Source: Qipengyuania intermedia
GTDB lineage: Bacteria > Pseudomonadota > Alphaproteobacteria > Sphingomonadales > Sphingomonadaceae
Direction: 5' to 3'
Length of the DNA: 64,000 nucleotides
NCBI RefSeq assembly: GCF_019711615.1
Contig: NZ_JAIGNS010000001.1
Location: forward strand, 496,001-560,000
Positions 24,039-33,111 of this stretch are shown one piece after another (positions within the stretch are counted from its first letter, which is position 1; each line of letters opens with the position of its first letter). The notes beneath the pieces were generated by a model. That model was not told the DNA's origin and searched no databases. It saw nothing but the letters and a program-made list of their open reading frames with translations. A program made the position numbers and the translations under genes.

Positions 24039-26363
24039 ATGCATTTTCACCCCGTGCGCCTGACGGCTGCATTGATGACCGGCGTCGCGTGTGCGGCCTT
24101 GGCCACACCCGCTTCGGCCCAGTCGGAAACCGACGCAGTGGCCGAGATCGACGAAAGCGAAGACGTGATCGTCGTCACTGCCCGCCGCCGCGAGGAGCGC
24201 CTGATCGACGTGCCGGTCGCAGTGTCGGCCTTTTCGGGCGAAGCGCTTGAAGAGCGCGGCGCACTGGATATCACGGATATCGCGCAGGCGGTGCCCAACG
24301 TAACGCTGGAAGCCAGCCGTGCGACCAACTCCACCCTGTCCGCATTCATTCGCGGCATCGGCCAGCAGGACCCCGTCTCCGGCTTCGAACAGGGCGTCGG
24401 CATCTATCTCGACGATGTCTATCTGAACCGTCCGCAGGCTGCCGTGCTCGACATCTACGACGTAGAGCGGATCGAGGTCCTGCGCGGACCGCAGGGAACG
24501 CTGTACGGACGCAACACCATCGGCGGCGCGGTCAAATATGTGACCAAGCGCCTGCCGCTCGAACCCTCGTTCAAGGCTCGCGCCACCTATGGCACGTATG
24601 ATCAGGCCGAAGGCGTCGTGACCGCATCCGTTCCGATGGGCGACATGGTCCGTATCGGCGGTTCGCTCGCCCGGCTTTCGCGCGGCGGGTTTGGCGATAA
24701 CCTCACTACGGGGCTCGAGAACTACAACAAGGACATCTGGGCAGGACGGCTCAGCTTGGAAGTGGGCGGCTATGACGAGCCCGGCTTCATTCGCCTGCAG
24801 GGCGACTACACCAAGGACAAGTCCGATCCGCGCGGTGGTACGCGCCTCATTCCCGGCCTCGCGTCGGGCGCGCCGATCCTCGACGATGTTTTCGACACCC
24901 GCGGCGCTTTGAACGATCCGGAACAGGACGTCGAAAGCTACGGTATTGCGCTTCATGCAGAGATGGAACTGTCCGATGCGCTGACGCTTCGTTCGATCTC
25001 CGCATGGCGCAAGGACGACAGCTACACGCCGATCGATTTCGACGCGCTTCCGGTGGTCGATCTCGACGTGCCCGGCGCCTATCTCAACGAACAGCTGAGC
25101 CAGGAATTCCAACTCCTGTGGGACGATGGCGGCGCACTGTCCGGCCTGCTCGGCTTCTATTACCTGGACGCGAAGGCCGACACGCTGTTCGACGTGCGCA
25201 TCTTCACCACCTTCCCGGGCCTGACCGCCTACACGCAGGCGGAAGTCGATACCGAGACCTATGCGATCTTCGGCGACTTCACCTTCGACTTCACCGAGCA
25301 GCTCAGCTTGTCGCTTGGCGGGCGCTATACCTGGGACGAGCGTAGTGCCAGCATCCTGCGGCAGAACTACCTTGGTGGCGGGTCGCCGATCTTCGGCGGC
25401 GCAGGCGTGCCATTCGGCGGTCCCTCGACCGATTTCGACGGCAGCCGGGAGTTCAAGAAGTTCACCCCGCGCGCATCGATCAGCTTCATGCCGACGCCCG
25501 ATCACAATATTTACGCCAGCTATTCCAAGGGCTTCAAGGGCGGCGGCTTCGATCCCCGCGGCGTCGGGGCGAATGCGCCGGCAGCCATCACCGGTGCACC
25601 CACCGATGCCGAAGTGGCCGATTTTCTCAGCTTCGCGCCCGAAGAGGTCGACAGCTACGAAGTGGGCTACAAGGGCAGCCTCGGCATCCTGAACATCGCG
25701 GCCGCCGCGTTCTATGCGGACTACACCGATGTGCAGATCCCGGGTTCGGTCGCCTGTGAAGTGGGCGGACTGCCGAGCTTCTGCGGCGTCGTCTCGAACG
25801 CGGGTAAGGCCACTTTCAAGGGTCTGGAACTGGAAGCCAATGCGCGCTTCGGCGGCGGCTTCGGCCTGTCGGGCTCGCTCGGCTATATAGACGCGGAATA
25901 CGACGAATATATCACCGATATCGGCGGCACTCCCACCGATGTCGCCGACTTCCGCGTCGTCCAGAACACGCCCGAGTTCACCGGCAGCCTGACCGCGAGC
26001 TACGATGCGGATCTCGGCAGCGGCGATCTCTACCTCGGCGCAACGGTCTCCTACCGCAGCAAGGTGAGCCAGTTCGAAATCCCGAACCCCTATCTCGACC
26101 AGGACGGCTACGCCCTCGTCGATGCGAGCGTGAAATGGACCGCGCCGGGCGGCAACTGGAGCATCGGACTCTACGGCAAGAACCTGCTCGACAAGGAATA
26201 CAAGACGAGCGGCTACACCTTTGTGTTGACCGATCCGGTGACCGGCGAAATCCAGAACGGCACCAACGGCTTCCCGATCCCCACTCTGGGACCGGACGGA
26301 ACGCTGACGGCCTTCTACGGCAATCCGCGGCAGGTCTTCGCAACGCTCACGTTCGAATACTAA
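24039..26363 (+). CDS. TonB-dependent outer-membrane receptor
   Basis: A 774-residue outer-membrane β-barrel. The signal peptide ends near ASAQ (residues ~25-28) and is followed by a TonB-box-like EDVIVVTARRREE. The plug domain holds LIDVPVAVSAFSGEAL, IRGIGQQ and VEVLRGPQGTLYGRNTIGGA-type motifs (here IEVLRGPQG). The barrel ends in an aromatic residue (TLTFEY). I chose the ATG at 24039 with GGGAGG eight bases upstream. This subfamily is expanded in sphingomonads and often imports plant-derived or aromatic compounds rather than siderophores. It is divergent from TetR and followed by a terminator. Confidence 0.93.
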   Translation: MHFHPVRLTAALMTGVACAALATPASAQSETDAVAEIDESEDVIVVTARRREERLIDVPVAVSAFSGEALEERGALDITDIAQAVPNVTLEASRATNSTLSAFIRGIGQQDPVSGFEQGVGIYLDDVYLNRPQAAVLDIYDVERIEVLRGPQGTLYGRNTIGGAVKYVTKRLPLEPSFKARATYGTYDQAEGVVTASVPMGDMVRIGGSLARLSRGGFGDNLTTGLENYNKDIWAGRLSLEVGGYDEPGFIRLQGDYTKDKSDPRGGTRLIPGLASGAPILDDVFDTRGALNDPEQDVESYGIALHAEMELSDALTLRSISAWRKDDSYTPIDFDALPVVDLDVPGAYLNEQLSQEFQLLWDDGGALSGLLGFYYLDAKADTLFDVRIFTTFPGLTAYTQAEVDTETYAIFGDFTFDFTEQLSLSLGGRYTWDERSASILRQNYLGGGSPIFGGAGVPFGGPSTDFDGSREFKKFTPRASISFMPTPDHNIYASYSKGFKGGGFDPRGVGANAPAAITGAPTDAEVADFLSFAPEEVDSYEVGYKGSLGILNIAAAAFYADYTDVQIPGSVACEVGGLPSFCGVVSNAGKATFKGLELEANARFGGGFGLSGSLGYIDAEYDEYITDIGGTPTDVADFRVVQNTPEFTGSLTASYDADLGSGDLYLGATVSYRSKVSQFEIPNPYLDQDGYALVDASVKWTAPGGNWSIGLYGKNLLDKEYKTSGYTFVLTDPVTGEIQNGTNGFPIPTLGPDGTLTAFYGNPRQVFATLTFEY

Positions 26364-26387
26364 GCCTGAGCAAAAAGCTCTCCAGGG

Positions 26388-26426
26388 AAGGCGGCGACCG
26401 GGACACCGGATCGCCGCCTTTCTTTA
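26388..26426. terminator. Rho-independent terminator between TonB receptor and sulfotransferase
   Basis: AAGGCGGCGA pairs with TCGCCGCCTT (10 bp) around a 13-nt loop, followed by TCTTTAT. The flanking A and T residues allow use from both strands. It touches the stop codon of the sulfotransferase gene on the other strand. Confidence 0.87.
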
Positions 26427-27773
26427 TCCCGCAGCAATGGCCGATCCGGTCGTCGCCCGGGGATTATCGACGGCAATCCCGTAGGTGCGGACATAGTCGC
26501 CCAGCCGCTCGTAAACCTCGCCGGGTTCGAGGCCAAACTCGGCAAGCGAATATTGGTGCGGCGTTTTCTTTTGCGCAGCAGAACGGGCGAGGAAGGCTTC
26601 CATGCCCGGCACCGCGGGCGTCATGTCGAGATCGAGGAAATTATAGACCCGTTCCATCGTGCCGCGCCAGTCGCGGTCCATGGCATCGAACTGGACGTCG
26701 ATCATGCGTTCGCGCGGGATGGCATCGCGCGCGTCGCGCATGCGGGAAATCATCAGTGCGGTCTTGCGCAGCCATTCGCGCCCGATCTCATTCGGCGAAA
26801 CATCGTCCGAATAGATAATCGTCTGGTTCCATGCGAGCGATGCCGCGCTGCCGACGATCGATTGCGGGTCGCGGTGCGTAAAAATCAGTCTCGCGTCCGG
26901 GAAGACTTCCAGCAAGGCCGGCAGGTCCAGCATGTGCTGCGGCGTCTTGAGGATCCACGGCCTCAGCGAACTTTCCTGCTGCGACCAGCCGATGAGGCGC
27001 AACAGGTTCGCCATGTGCCGGTAGGCCGGGACCGCCGATCCCGCCTCGCTCCACCTGGCAAAAGTCGGGATGCGCCACTGCGCTTCGAACTTCATGCCGT
27101 ACATGCTTGCGGCGATCAGGCCGAGCTCCTCTTCCGGCTCGAACGGGCCGGTGGGATGGATCGACAGCGTGCGCGGATTGGCAAGCCGGGCGACCTTCAT
27201 GATCCGCGCGGCAAGCTTGGGGCGGAAATCCTCCGCATTGCCTGCCATGACCTCTTCGAAGCCCGGTCGCGGGACGGGACTGATCGTCTCGAAACTGCGC
27301 AAGTGCGCAAACCTCTGGTCGCTTGCCAGCAGGCGGTGCATGCGCGTGGTACCCGATCGCATCGGGCCGACGATAACGACCGGGTTCCTGATCGGCCGCG
27401 CCAAGATTTCCGGGTGCCGGTCGAACCATTGCTGCGCATAGAGCCGGTCGCGCAGCAGGTGGTGGATCGTCTTCATGGCCGAGAAATCGCCGGCCGCATT
27501 CAGCCTCGCTTCGGCTTTCGTCGAATCGAGCAGCACCTCAAGCGCGCCTTCGAACCAGCGATCGCCGAAATCGTCCGATCCATAGGCTTCGCTTACCTGT
27601 TCGATCAGGAAATCGGCTTCCAGCCGCGCGGGATCGACGAGGCCGACCTTGCGCCCGGCCCTGATCGCTGCGTCGGCAATGTCGATGAAACGTGTTCGGC
27701 GGGGCGGCGTAAGCGGCTGGTTTTGCAAGTGTCTCGGCCTCTCTTTCGGCGTGGGCGCATCGGGAGCGGCCAT
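26424..27773 (-). CDS. Sulfotransferase family protein
   Basis: A 449-residue protein with the PAPS-binding 5'-phosphosulfate loop [13 protein letters not shown] (after NPVVIVG). The 3'-phosphate region is [19 protein letters not shown], which places it in the bacterial P-loop sulfotransferase group. It would transfer sulfate from PAPS to a hydroxyl group of a small molecule or lipid. I chose the ATG at 27773 ([13 protein letters not shown]). The open frame continues upstream but overlaps serS. It is divergent from serS and convergent with the TonB receptor. The acceptor is unknown. Confidence 0.87.
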   Translation of the reverse strand: MAAPDAPTPKERPRHLQNQPLTPPRRTRFIDIADAAIRAGRKVGLVDPARLEADFLIEQVSEAYGSDDFGDRWFEGALEVLLDSTKAEARLNAAGDFSAMKTIHHLLRDRLYAQQWFDRHPEILARPIRNPVVIVGPMRSGTTRMHRLLASDQRFAHLRSFETISPVPRPGFEEVMAGNAEDFRPKLAARIMKVARLANPRTLSIHPTGPFEPEEELGLIAASMYGMKFEAQWRIPTFARWSEAGSAVPAYRHMANLLRLIGWSQQESSLRPWILKTPQHMLDLPALLEVFPDARLIFTHRDPQSIVGSAASLAWNQTIIYSDDVSPNEIGREWLRKTALMISRMRDARDAIPRERMIDVQFDAMDRDWRGTMERVYNFLDLDMTPAVPGMEAFLARSAAQKKTPHQYSLAEFGLEPGEVYERLGDYVRTYGIAVDNPRATTGSAIAAG

Positions 27774-27858
27774 AGATGCTTCAATGAACGAGATCGGGAT
27801 GGGTGCCCGCTCTTTTCCCCACTGGCCAAGGCGGCGCGCAGGCGGCATAGCGCGCACC

Positions 27859-29139
27859 ATGCACGACATCGCCTTTATCAGAGCCAATCCGTCAGACTTC
27901 GATGCCGCCATGACGAGGCGCGGCGGAGAAGCCGTATCCGACCGCATTCTCGCCCTCGACGCCCGCAAGCGCGAGGCCCAGACCCGCGTCCAGGAAGCGC
28001 AGAGCCGCCGCAACGAGGCGTCCAAGGCGATCGGCCAGGCGATGGGCCAGGGCGACAAGGACAAGGCCGAGGCGCTGAAGGCCGAAGTGGCCGAGATCAA
28101 GGCTTCCATGCCCGAGTGGGAGGAGGCCGAACGCGAAACCGGCGCCGAGCTCGACGACCTCTTGGCACGGCTTCCCAACCTTCCGGCCGACGATGTGCCG
28201 GAAGGGAAGGACGAGGACGACAACGTTGAAGTCTCGCGCTGGGGCGAAAAGCGCGACTTTGCTTTCGAACCGAAGGAACACGCCGATATCGGCCCGGCGC
28301 TCGGCATGGACTTCGAAACCGGCGCGAAGCTGTCGGGCGCGCGTTTCACCTTCCTGCGCGGTGACATGGCCCGCCTTCACCGCGCGCTTGCCCAGTTCAT
28401 GCTCGACAAGCAGACGCGCGAAAACGGCTATACCGAATGCAATCCGCCGGTGCTGGTCAACGACGATGCCATGTACGGCACCGACAAGCTGCCGAAGTTC
28501 GCCGAAGACAGCTTCCAGACCACCGACGGCCGCTGGCTGGTCCCGACCTCGGAAGTACCGCTGACCGCCTCGGTCGCGGACCAGATCATTCCCGAACCCG
28601 TGGAACCCATTCGCCTAACCGCCCATACGCTGTGCTTTCGCAGCGAAGCGGGCTCTGCCGGCAAGGACACGCGCGGCTTCATCCGCCAGCACCAGTTCGA
28701 AAAGGTCGAGATGGTCAGCATCTGCCGCCCCGAAGACAGCGAGGCGGAGCACGAACGCATGACCAGATGTGCGGAAGGCATTCTGGAGGCGCTGGAGCTT
28801 CCCTATCGCAAGATGCTGCTGTGTGTCGGCGACATGGGCTTCGGTGCGCGCAAGACTTTCGATCTCGAAGTCTGGCTGCCCGGACAGGGTGCCTATCGCG
28901 AGATTTCTTCCTGCTCGAACACGGGCGAATTCCAGGCGCGCCGCATGAATGCGCGCTATCGCCCAGAATGCGAGAAGAAGACGCGCTTCCTCCACACGCT
29001 CAACGGTTCGGGCCTCGCGGTCGGCCGCACGCTGGTTGCGGTCATGGAGAATTACCAGAACGAGGACGGCAGCGTGACCGTGCCCAAAGCCCTCGCCCCC
29101 TACATGGGCGGCGTCACCAAGCTGGAGCCTGCGACATGA
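27859..29139 (+). CDS. serS: Seryl-tRNA synthetase
   Basis: A 426-residue class II aminoacyl-tRNA synthetase. The N-terminal long antiparallel coiled coil (residues ~28-105) binds tRNA-Ser. Class II motifs are present: motif 2 ([21 protein letters not shown]) and motif 3 ([18 protein letters not shown]), plus TSEVPLT for serine binding. I chose the ATG at 27859 ([15 protein letters not shown]), the conserved start. The upstream open frame is not conserved. Its stop overlaps the surE ATG by 4 bp. Confidence 0.97.
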   Translation: MHDIAFIRANPSDFDAAMTRRGGEAVSDRILALDARKREAQTRVQEAQSRRNEASKAIGQAMGQGDKDKAEALKAEVAEIKASMPEWEEAERETGAELDDLLARLPNLPADDVPEGKDEDDNVEVSRWGEKRDFAFEPKEHADIGPALGMDFETGAKLSGARFTFLRGDMARLHRALAQFMLDKQTRENGYTECNPPVLVNDDAMYGTDKLPKFAEDSFQTTDGRWLVPTSEVPLTASVADQIIPEPVEPIRLTAHTLCFRSEAGSAGKDTRGFIRQHQFEKVEMVSICRPEDSEAEHERMTRCAEGILEALELPYRKMLLCVGDMGFGARKTFDLEVWLPGQGAYREISSCSNTGEFQARRMNARYRPECEKKTRFLHTLNGSGLAVGRTLVAVMENYQNEDGSVTVPKALAPYMGGVTKLEPAT

Positions 29140-29900
29140 GGATCCTCCTTACCAATGACGACGGCATCCGCGCACCGGGCCTCGAAGTGCTGGAAGGTAT
29201 TGCGCGCAAGTTTTCCGACGATATCTGGATCTGCGCGCCCGACGAGGAACAGTCAGGCATGGGCCACGCGCTCACGCTGACCCGGCCCGTGCGCCTGCGC
29301 AAGCACGACGACCGGCGCTTTTCCGTCACCGGCACACCCACCGACTCAGTCACCATGGGGCTGCGCAAGGTCATGGACGGACCGCCCGACCTCATCCTGT
29401 CCGGCGTCAATCGCGGGGCGAACCTTGGCGACGACATCACCTATTCTGGCACGGTGTCGGCGGCCATCGAAGGGGCGCTGGCAGGCATCCGCTCCATCGC
29501 GCTCAGCCAGGTCTATGCAAAGGAAGGACTTGGCAACGGCGTACAGTTCGGGGCAGCCGTGGAATGGGGCGAGCGTGTCCTTGCCCCCCTGCTCGACACG
29601 CCCCTGCCCAAGCGCACGCTGGTCAATATCAACTTCCCGCCGCGCCCGGGCTGCGAAGTGCGCGGCATCCGCGCGACTCGGCAGGGATTCCACGACTACT
29701 CGCGCGGCACGGTGGTCGAAGGTCGCGACCCGCGCGGCTTCGAATATTTCTGGTTCGGCCTCGACCCGATCGAGCATACGCTGGACCACGGCACCGATCT
29801 CGAAGCCATCGAGGAAGGCTTCGTTTCGGTCACCCCGCTACATCTCGACCTCACCCACCACGCCTCGCTCGGCGCGCTGGGCGAACGGTACCAGGACTAA
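29136..29900 (+). CDS. surE: 5'/3'-nucleotidase SurE
   Basis: A 254-residue survival protein, a metal-dependent nucleoside 5'- and 3'-monophosphate phosphatase. The metal site is built from [10 protein letters not shown] (Asp8, Asp9) with Ser and Asn in [19 protein letters not shown]. The ATG overlaps the serS stop (ATGA), a common gene order in alphaproteobacteria. It probably belongs to the stress/stationary-phase nucleotide housekeeping set. Confidence 0.96.
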   Translation: MRILLTNDDGIRAPGLEVLEGIARKFSDDIWICAPDEEQSGMGHALTLTRPVRLRKHDDRRFSVTGTPTDSVTMGLRKVMDGPPDLILSGVNRGANLGDDITYSGTVSAAIEGALAGIRSIALSQVYAKEGLGNGVQFGAAVEWGERVLAPLLDTPLPKRTLVNINFPPRPGCEVRGIRATRQGFHDYSRGTVVEGRDPRGFEYFWFGLDPIEHTLDHGTDLEAIEEGFVSVTPLHLDLTHHASLGALGERYQD

Positions 29901-29944
29901 GCGGTCTTGACCGTCCCGCCCCGCTCGCCCACCTACTCGTCTGA

Positions 29945-31069
29945 ATGAGCAGGCAAAAGCAGATCGACCGGATCATGCCGGACAAGAGCCCGCGGGCTTA
30001 CCGCGGCCCTCGCTTCAAACCGCTGCGCCGCGCGGTGAAGATCCCCGTGTGGGGCGACCTCGGCATCAGACTGGGACTGGCGCTCTTCCTGATCGCAATC
30101 GTGGTCATGGTCCACTGGTGGGACCGCGAAGGGCTGGTCGACAATCTCGATGGGGAAGTCAGCTTTCTCGACGTGATCTATTTTACCATGATTTCGATCA
30201 CCACCACGGGCTTCGGCGATATTGCCCCGATTTCGGACCGGGCGCGCCTGGTGGAAGCCGTAATCGTGACCCCGATCCGTTTCGCAGTATTCTTCATTTT
30301 CGTGGGCACCGCCTACAATTTTATCATCAAGCGCAGCTGGGAGAAATGGCGCATGGCCCGCATCCAGGAACAGCTTTCGGACCACATCGTGGTCCTGGGC
30401 TATGGCATCTCCGGTTCCGAATCGGTCGCGGAACTGATCGAGCGGGGCACCGACCCATCCTGCATCGTCGTCATCGACCCGAGCGAGGAAAGGCTGGCCG
30501 ACGCAGAAGCGCTCGGTTGCAACGTGATGGCCGCCGATGCCACACGCGACACGACGCTCAAGGCTGTGCGCATATCGGAAGCGCAGAACGTACTAGTTTC
30601 GGCCGGGCGCGACGATACCTCGATCCTGATCGTGCTGACCGTTCGCGCGCTTGCACCGAATGTGCCGATCAGCGTCGTCGTGCGCGCGGACGACAACGAA
30701 TCGCTCGCGCGGCAGGCAGGTGCCAACAACGTCATCAACCCGGTCCGCTTTACCGGCCTTTTGCTGGCAGGCTCGGCCAAGGGCGAACACATCGCGGAAT
30801 ATCTCGCCGACCTCGCTTCCGTTTCGGGCCGCGTCCAGCTGGTCGAACGCGAAGTGACCGAAGAGGAATGCGGCTGCGCGATCGGCGACCTGACCACCGG
30901 CGGACGCGGCCTGCGTGTCTATCGCAACGGACGCGCAATCGGCTTCTGGGAAGACGAGTGCCAGAACCTTCAGAAGGGCGACATCATCGTCGAAATCATT
31001 GCCACGCCCAATGGTGAGAAAAAGGGCGACGGCCACGTGGCCGACGATCGCAAGCGGGCGGAAGCCTGA
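29945..31069 (+). CDS. Potassium channel with RCK (TrkA-N) domain
   Basis: A 374-residue membrane protein: two transmembrane helices (about 42-59 and 99-125) flank a pore loop with filter TTTGFGD, where most channels have TVGYGD. A cytosolic RCK/TrkA-N Rossmann domain follows (HIVVLGYGISGSESVAELI, from ~140), then a TrkA-C-like tail. RCK domains gate the pore by Ca2+, nucleotide or other ligands. It lies 44 bp after surE and may be co-transcribed. Its stop abuts that of the convergent gene in CTGATCAG. Confidence 0.88.
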   Translation: MSRQKQIDRIMPDKSPRAYRGPRFKPLRRAVKIPVWGDLGIRLGLALFLIAIVVMVHWWDREGLVDNLDGEVSFLDVIYFTMISITTTGFGDIAPISDRARLVEAVIVTPIRFAVFFIFVGTAYNFIIKRSWEKWRMARIQEQLSDHIVVLGYGISGSESVAELIERGTDPSCIVVIDPSEERLADAEALGCNVMAADATRDTTLKAVRISEAQNVLVSAGRDDTSILIVLTVRALAPNVPISVVVRADDNESLARQAGANNVINPVRFTGLLLAGSAKGEHIAEYLADLASVSGRVQLVEREVTEEECGCAIGDLTTGGRGLRVYRNGRAIGFWEDECQNLQKGDIIVEIIATPNGEKKGDGHVADDRKRAEA

Positions 31070-31073
31070 TCAG
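31066..31073. repeat. CTGATCAG palindrome at convergent stops
   Basis: The TGA of the K+ channel gene and the TGA of the reverse-strand membrane protein abut with no spacer inside an 8-bp palindrome. Same arrangement as at 2077, 4669 and 48519. Confidence 0.85.
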
Positions 31074-31438
31074 TCGAGCAGCATGAAGACCCCGCCGATC
31101 GCAAGATAGGCGGCAAGCCAGTACGACCAGTCGAACAGGGCATCCCGCATCGCGCCCTCTCGGCGCACAGCGGTGATGAACAGCGCAGGACCGATGAAGG
31201 TCAGCGCAAGGCCGCCGGTCATCATGAAATACAGCCAGGGCTTTGCCTGCAAGGTCGCAACGCCGACTCGCGCCAGCATATGCCCGATCATCGCCGCACT
31301 TACCGCAAGCAGGATTGCGGCGAGCAGGTGTAGTCCGAGCTTTTCGCCCGGCAGCGCCTTGCGGCCATAGAACAAGACGCCCAGCAGTGCCGCCACGGCC
31401 CAACCGGAACCGACGGCAATCCAATTTACAGGTCCCAT
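31070..31438 (-). CDS. Small membrane protein, four helices, hypothetical
   Basis: A 122-residue protein with about four hydrophobic helices (around residues 4-24, 36-55, 68-90 and 104-121). The N-terminus ([20 protein letters not shown]) is loosely like DUF1761 proteins, but I would not assign the family. It is divergent from rimO and convergent with the K+ channel gene. No function can be inferred. Confidence 0.72.
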   Translation of the reverse strand: MGPVNWIAVGSGWAVAALLGVLFYGRKALPGEKLGLHLLAAILLAVSAAMIGHMLARVGVATLQAKPWLYFMMTGGLALTFIGPALFITAVRREGAMRDALFDWSYWLAAYLAIGGVFMLLD

Positions 31439-31488
31439 TCGTGCCTCCTAGCGCGCATCGCAGGCTTGGTGTAGAGGGCCGCCCAATC

Positions 31489-32862
31489 ATGACCAGCACA
31501 ACTTCTTCAATCCCCGACCAGAAAAAGGTCGGCATGGTTTCCCTCGGATGCCCCAAGGCCCTCGTCGACAGCGAGCGTATCCTCACGCGCCTGCGCGCCG
31601 ATGGCTATGCGATGAGCCCCGATTACGCCGGTGCCGACGTGGTACTGGTCAACACCTGCGGCTTCCTCGACAGTGCCAAGGAAGAGAGCCTCCAGGCTAT
31701 CGGCGAAGCGATTGCGGAAAACGGCCGTGTGATCGTGACCGGCTGCATGGGCGAAGAGGCCGACACCATCCGTGCCGCGCATCCCAGCGTCCTCGCGGTG
31801 ACCGGTGCGCACCAGTACGAGCAGGTGGTGGAGGCCGTGCACGAACACGCACCGCCGAGCCAGGGACCGTTCGTCGACCTGATTCCGCAGCCCGACGTGA
31901 AGCTCACGCCGCGCCATTACAGCTATCTCAAGATTTCCGAGGGCTGCAATCACTCCTGTGCCTTCTGCATTATCCCTGATTTGCGTGGCAAACTTGCCAG
32001 CCGCCGGATCGATGCCGTGCTGCGCGAAGCGGAAAAGCTGGTCGAGGCGGGCACCCGGGAACTTCTCGTCATCAGCCAGGATACCTCGGCTTATGGCGTC
32101 GACACACGTCACGAAGAGCGCCAGTGGAAGGGCAATCCCGTCCGCGCGCACATGACCGACCTGGCGCGTGAATTGGGCAAACTGGATATCGGCGGCGGGA
32201 TGCCCCCGTGGGTCCGGTTGCACTACGTCTACCCCTATCCGCATGTCGATGCAGTCATCCCGCTGATGGCCGAGGGGCTGCTTACGCCCTATCTCGACAT
32301 TCCGTTCCAGCACGCGAGCCCGAAAGTACTGCGCGCCATGAAGCGGCCGGCGAATGAGGCGAAGGTGCTAGACCGCCTCAAGAACTGGCGTTCCATCTGT
32401 CCGGACATCGCGGTCCGCTCGAGTTTCGTGGTCGGCTTTCCCGGCGAAACCGAAGAGGATTTCCAGTACCTGCTCGACTGGCTTGAAGAAGCGCAACTCG
32501 ACCGCGTCGGGGCGTTTCGTTTTGAACCTGTGGAAGGTGCGCAGGCGAATGCGCTGCCCGATCCCGTGCCCGAGGAAGTTAAGGAGGAGCGCTATGCGAG
32601 GATCATGGAAGTGACCGCGCGCATCAGCGCTGAGAAGCTCCAAGCAAAGGTCGGGCGCACGCTTCCGGTCATCATCGACGAAGTGGGCCTGCCCGATGAA
32701 GACGGCGATATCGGAGCCACCGGCCGCAGCCAGGCCGACGCTCCGGAAATCGATGGTGCGGTCTATTTGCGCAATGTCCCGCAGGACCTCGCGCCCGGCG
32801 CAATCGTATCCGCGAAAATTGAGGATGCGGACGAGCACGACCTTTTCGGCGTCATTTCGTAA
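31489..32862 (+). CDS. rimO: Ribosomal protein S12 methylthiotransferase RimO
   Basis: A 457-residue radical SAM enzyme that methylthiolates Asp89 (E. coli numbering) of ribosomal protein S12. The UPF0004 domain has [18 protein letters not shown] and TGCMG, whose cysteines bind one Fe-S cluster. The radical SAM cluster motif is [10 protein letters not shown]-terminal TRAM domain follows. I chose the ATG at 31489 ([20 protein letters not shown]); the frame extends upstream without conservation. Methionine 16 could also serve as a start but is less likely. Confidence 0.96.
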   Translation: MTSTTSSIPDQKKVGMVSLGCPKALVDSERILTRLRADGYAMSPDYAGADVVLVNTCGFLDSAKEESLQAIGEAIAENGRVIVTGCMGEEADTIRAAHPSVLAVTGAHQYEQVVEAVHEHAPPSQGPFVDLIPQPDVKLTPRHYSYLKISEGCNHSCAFCIIPDLRGKLASRRIDAVLREAEKLVEAGTRELLVISQDTSAYGVDTRHEERQWKGNPVRAHMTDLARELGKLDIGGGMPPWVRLHYVYPYPHVDAVIPLMAEGLLTPYLDIPFQHASPKVLRAMKRPANEAKVLDRLKNWRSICPDIAVRSSFVVGFPGETEEDFQYLLDWLEEAQLDRVGAFRFEPVEGAQANALPDPVPEEVKEERYARIMEVTARISAEKLQAKVGRTLPVIIDEVGLPDEDGDIGATGRSQADAPEIDGAVYLRNVPQDLAPGAIVSAKIEDADEHDLFGVIS

Positions 32863-33005
32863 ACCGTTACCGGCGCGGGGCGGTGAAATTTAAGATTCTC
32901 ACCACTCGACAGATTCGACCGCAAACCACAGGTTTTGCGTAATTTTTCGACGCGCGCTTGTTTCTCTTCTGCGCGGCAGGCGGCGAATCCGTTAACGCTA
33001 GCCCC

Positions 33006-33021
33006 TTAAGCGGTCTTAACC
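33006..33021. promoter_or_regulatory. Possible CtrA-type site upstream of the EAL gene
   Basis: TTAAGCGGTCTTAACC has two TTAA half-sites 6 bp apart, close to the alphaproteobacterial CtrA consensus TTAA-N7-TTAA, and runs on into CAT (TTAACCAT). It lies about 90 bp before the CHASE2-EAL start codon. Short degenerate motif, so weak evidence. Confidence 0.3.
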
Positions 33022-33111
33022 ATCGAAACGGGCGGTATCCCTGCGTCACCCGCAGAAATCCGCAGCGACGTTGAAACATTTTTAAGATTAACCACCCCAT
33101 AGGGGCAGGCG

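Noticed and set aside
23997..25505. 502-codon reverse frame opposite the TonB receptor
   Set aside because: The forward strand encodes a full receptor with plug and barrel motifs; the reverse product resembles nothing.
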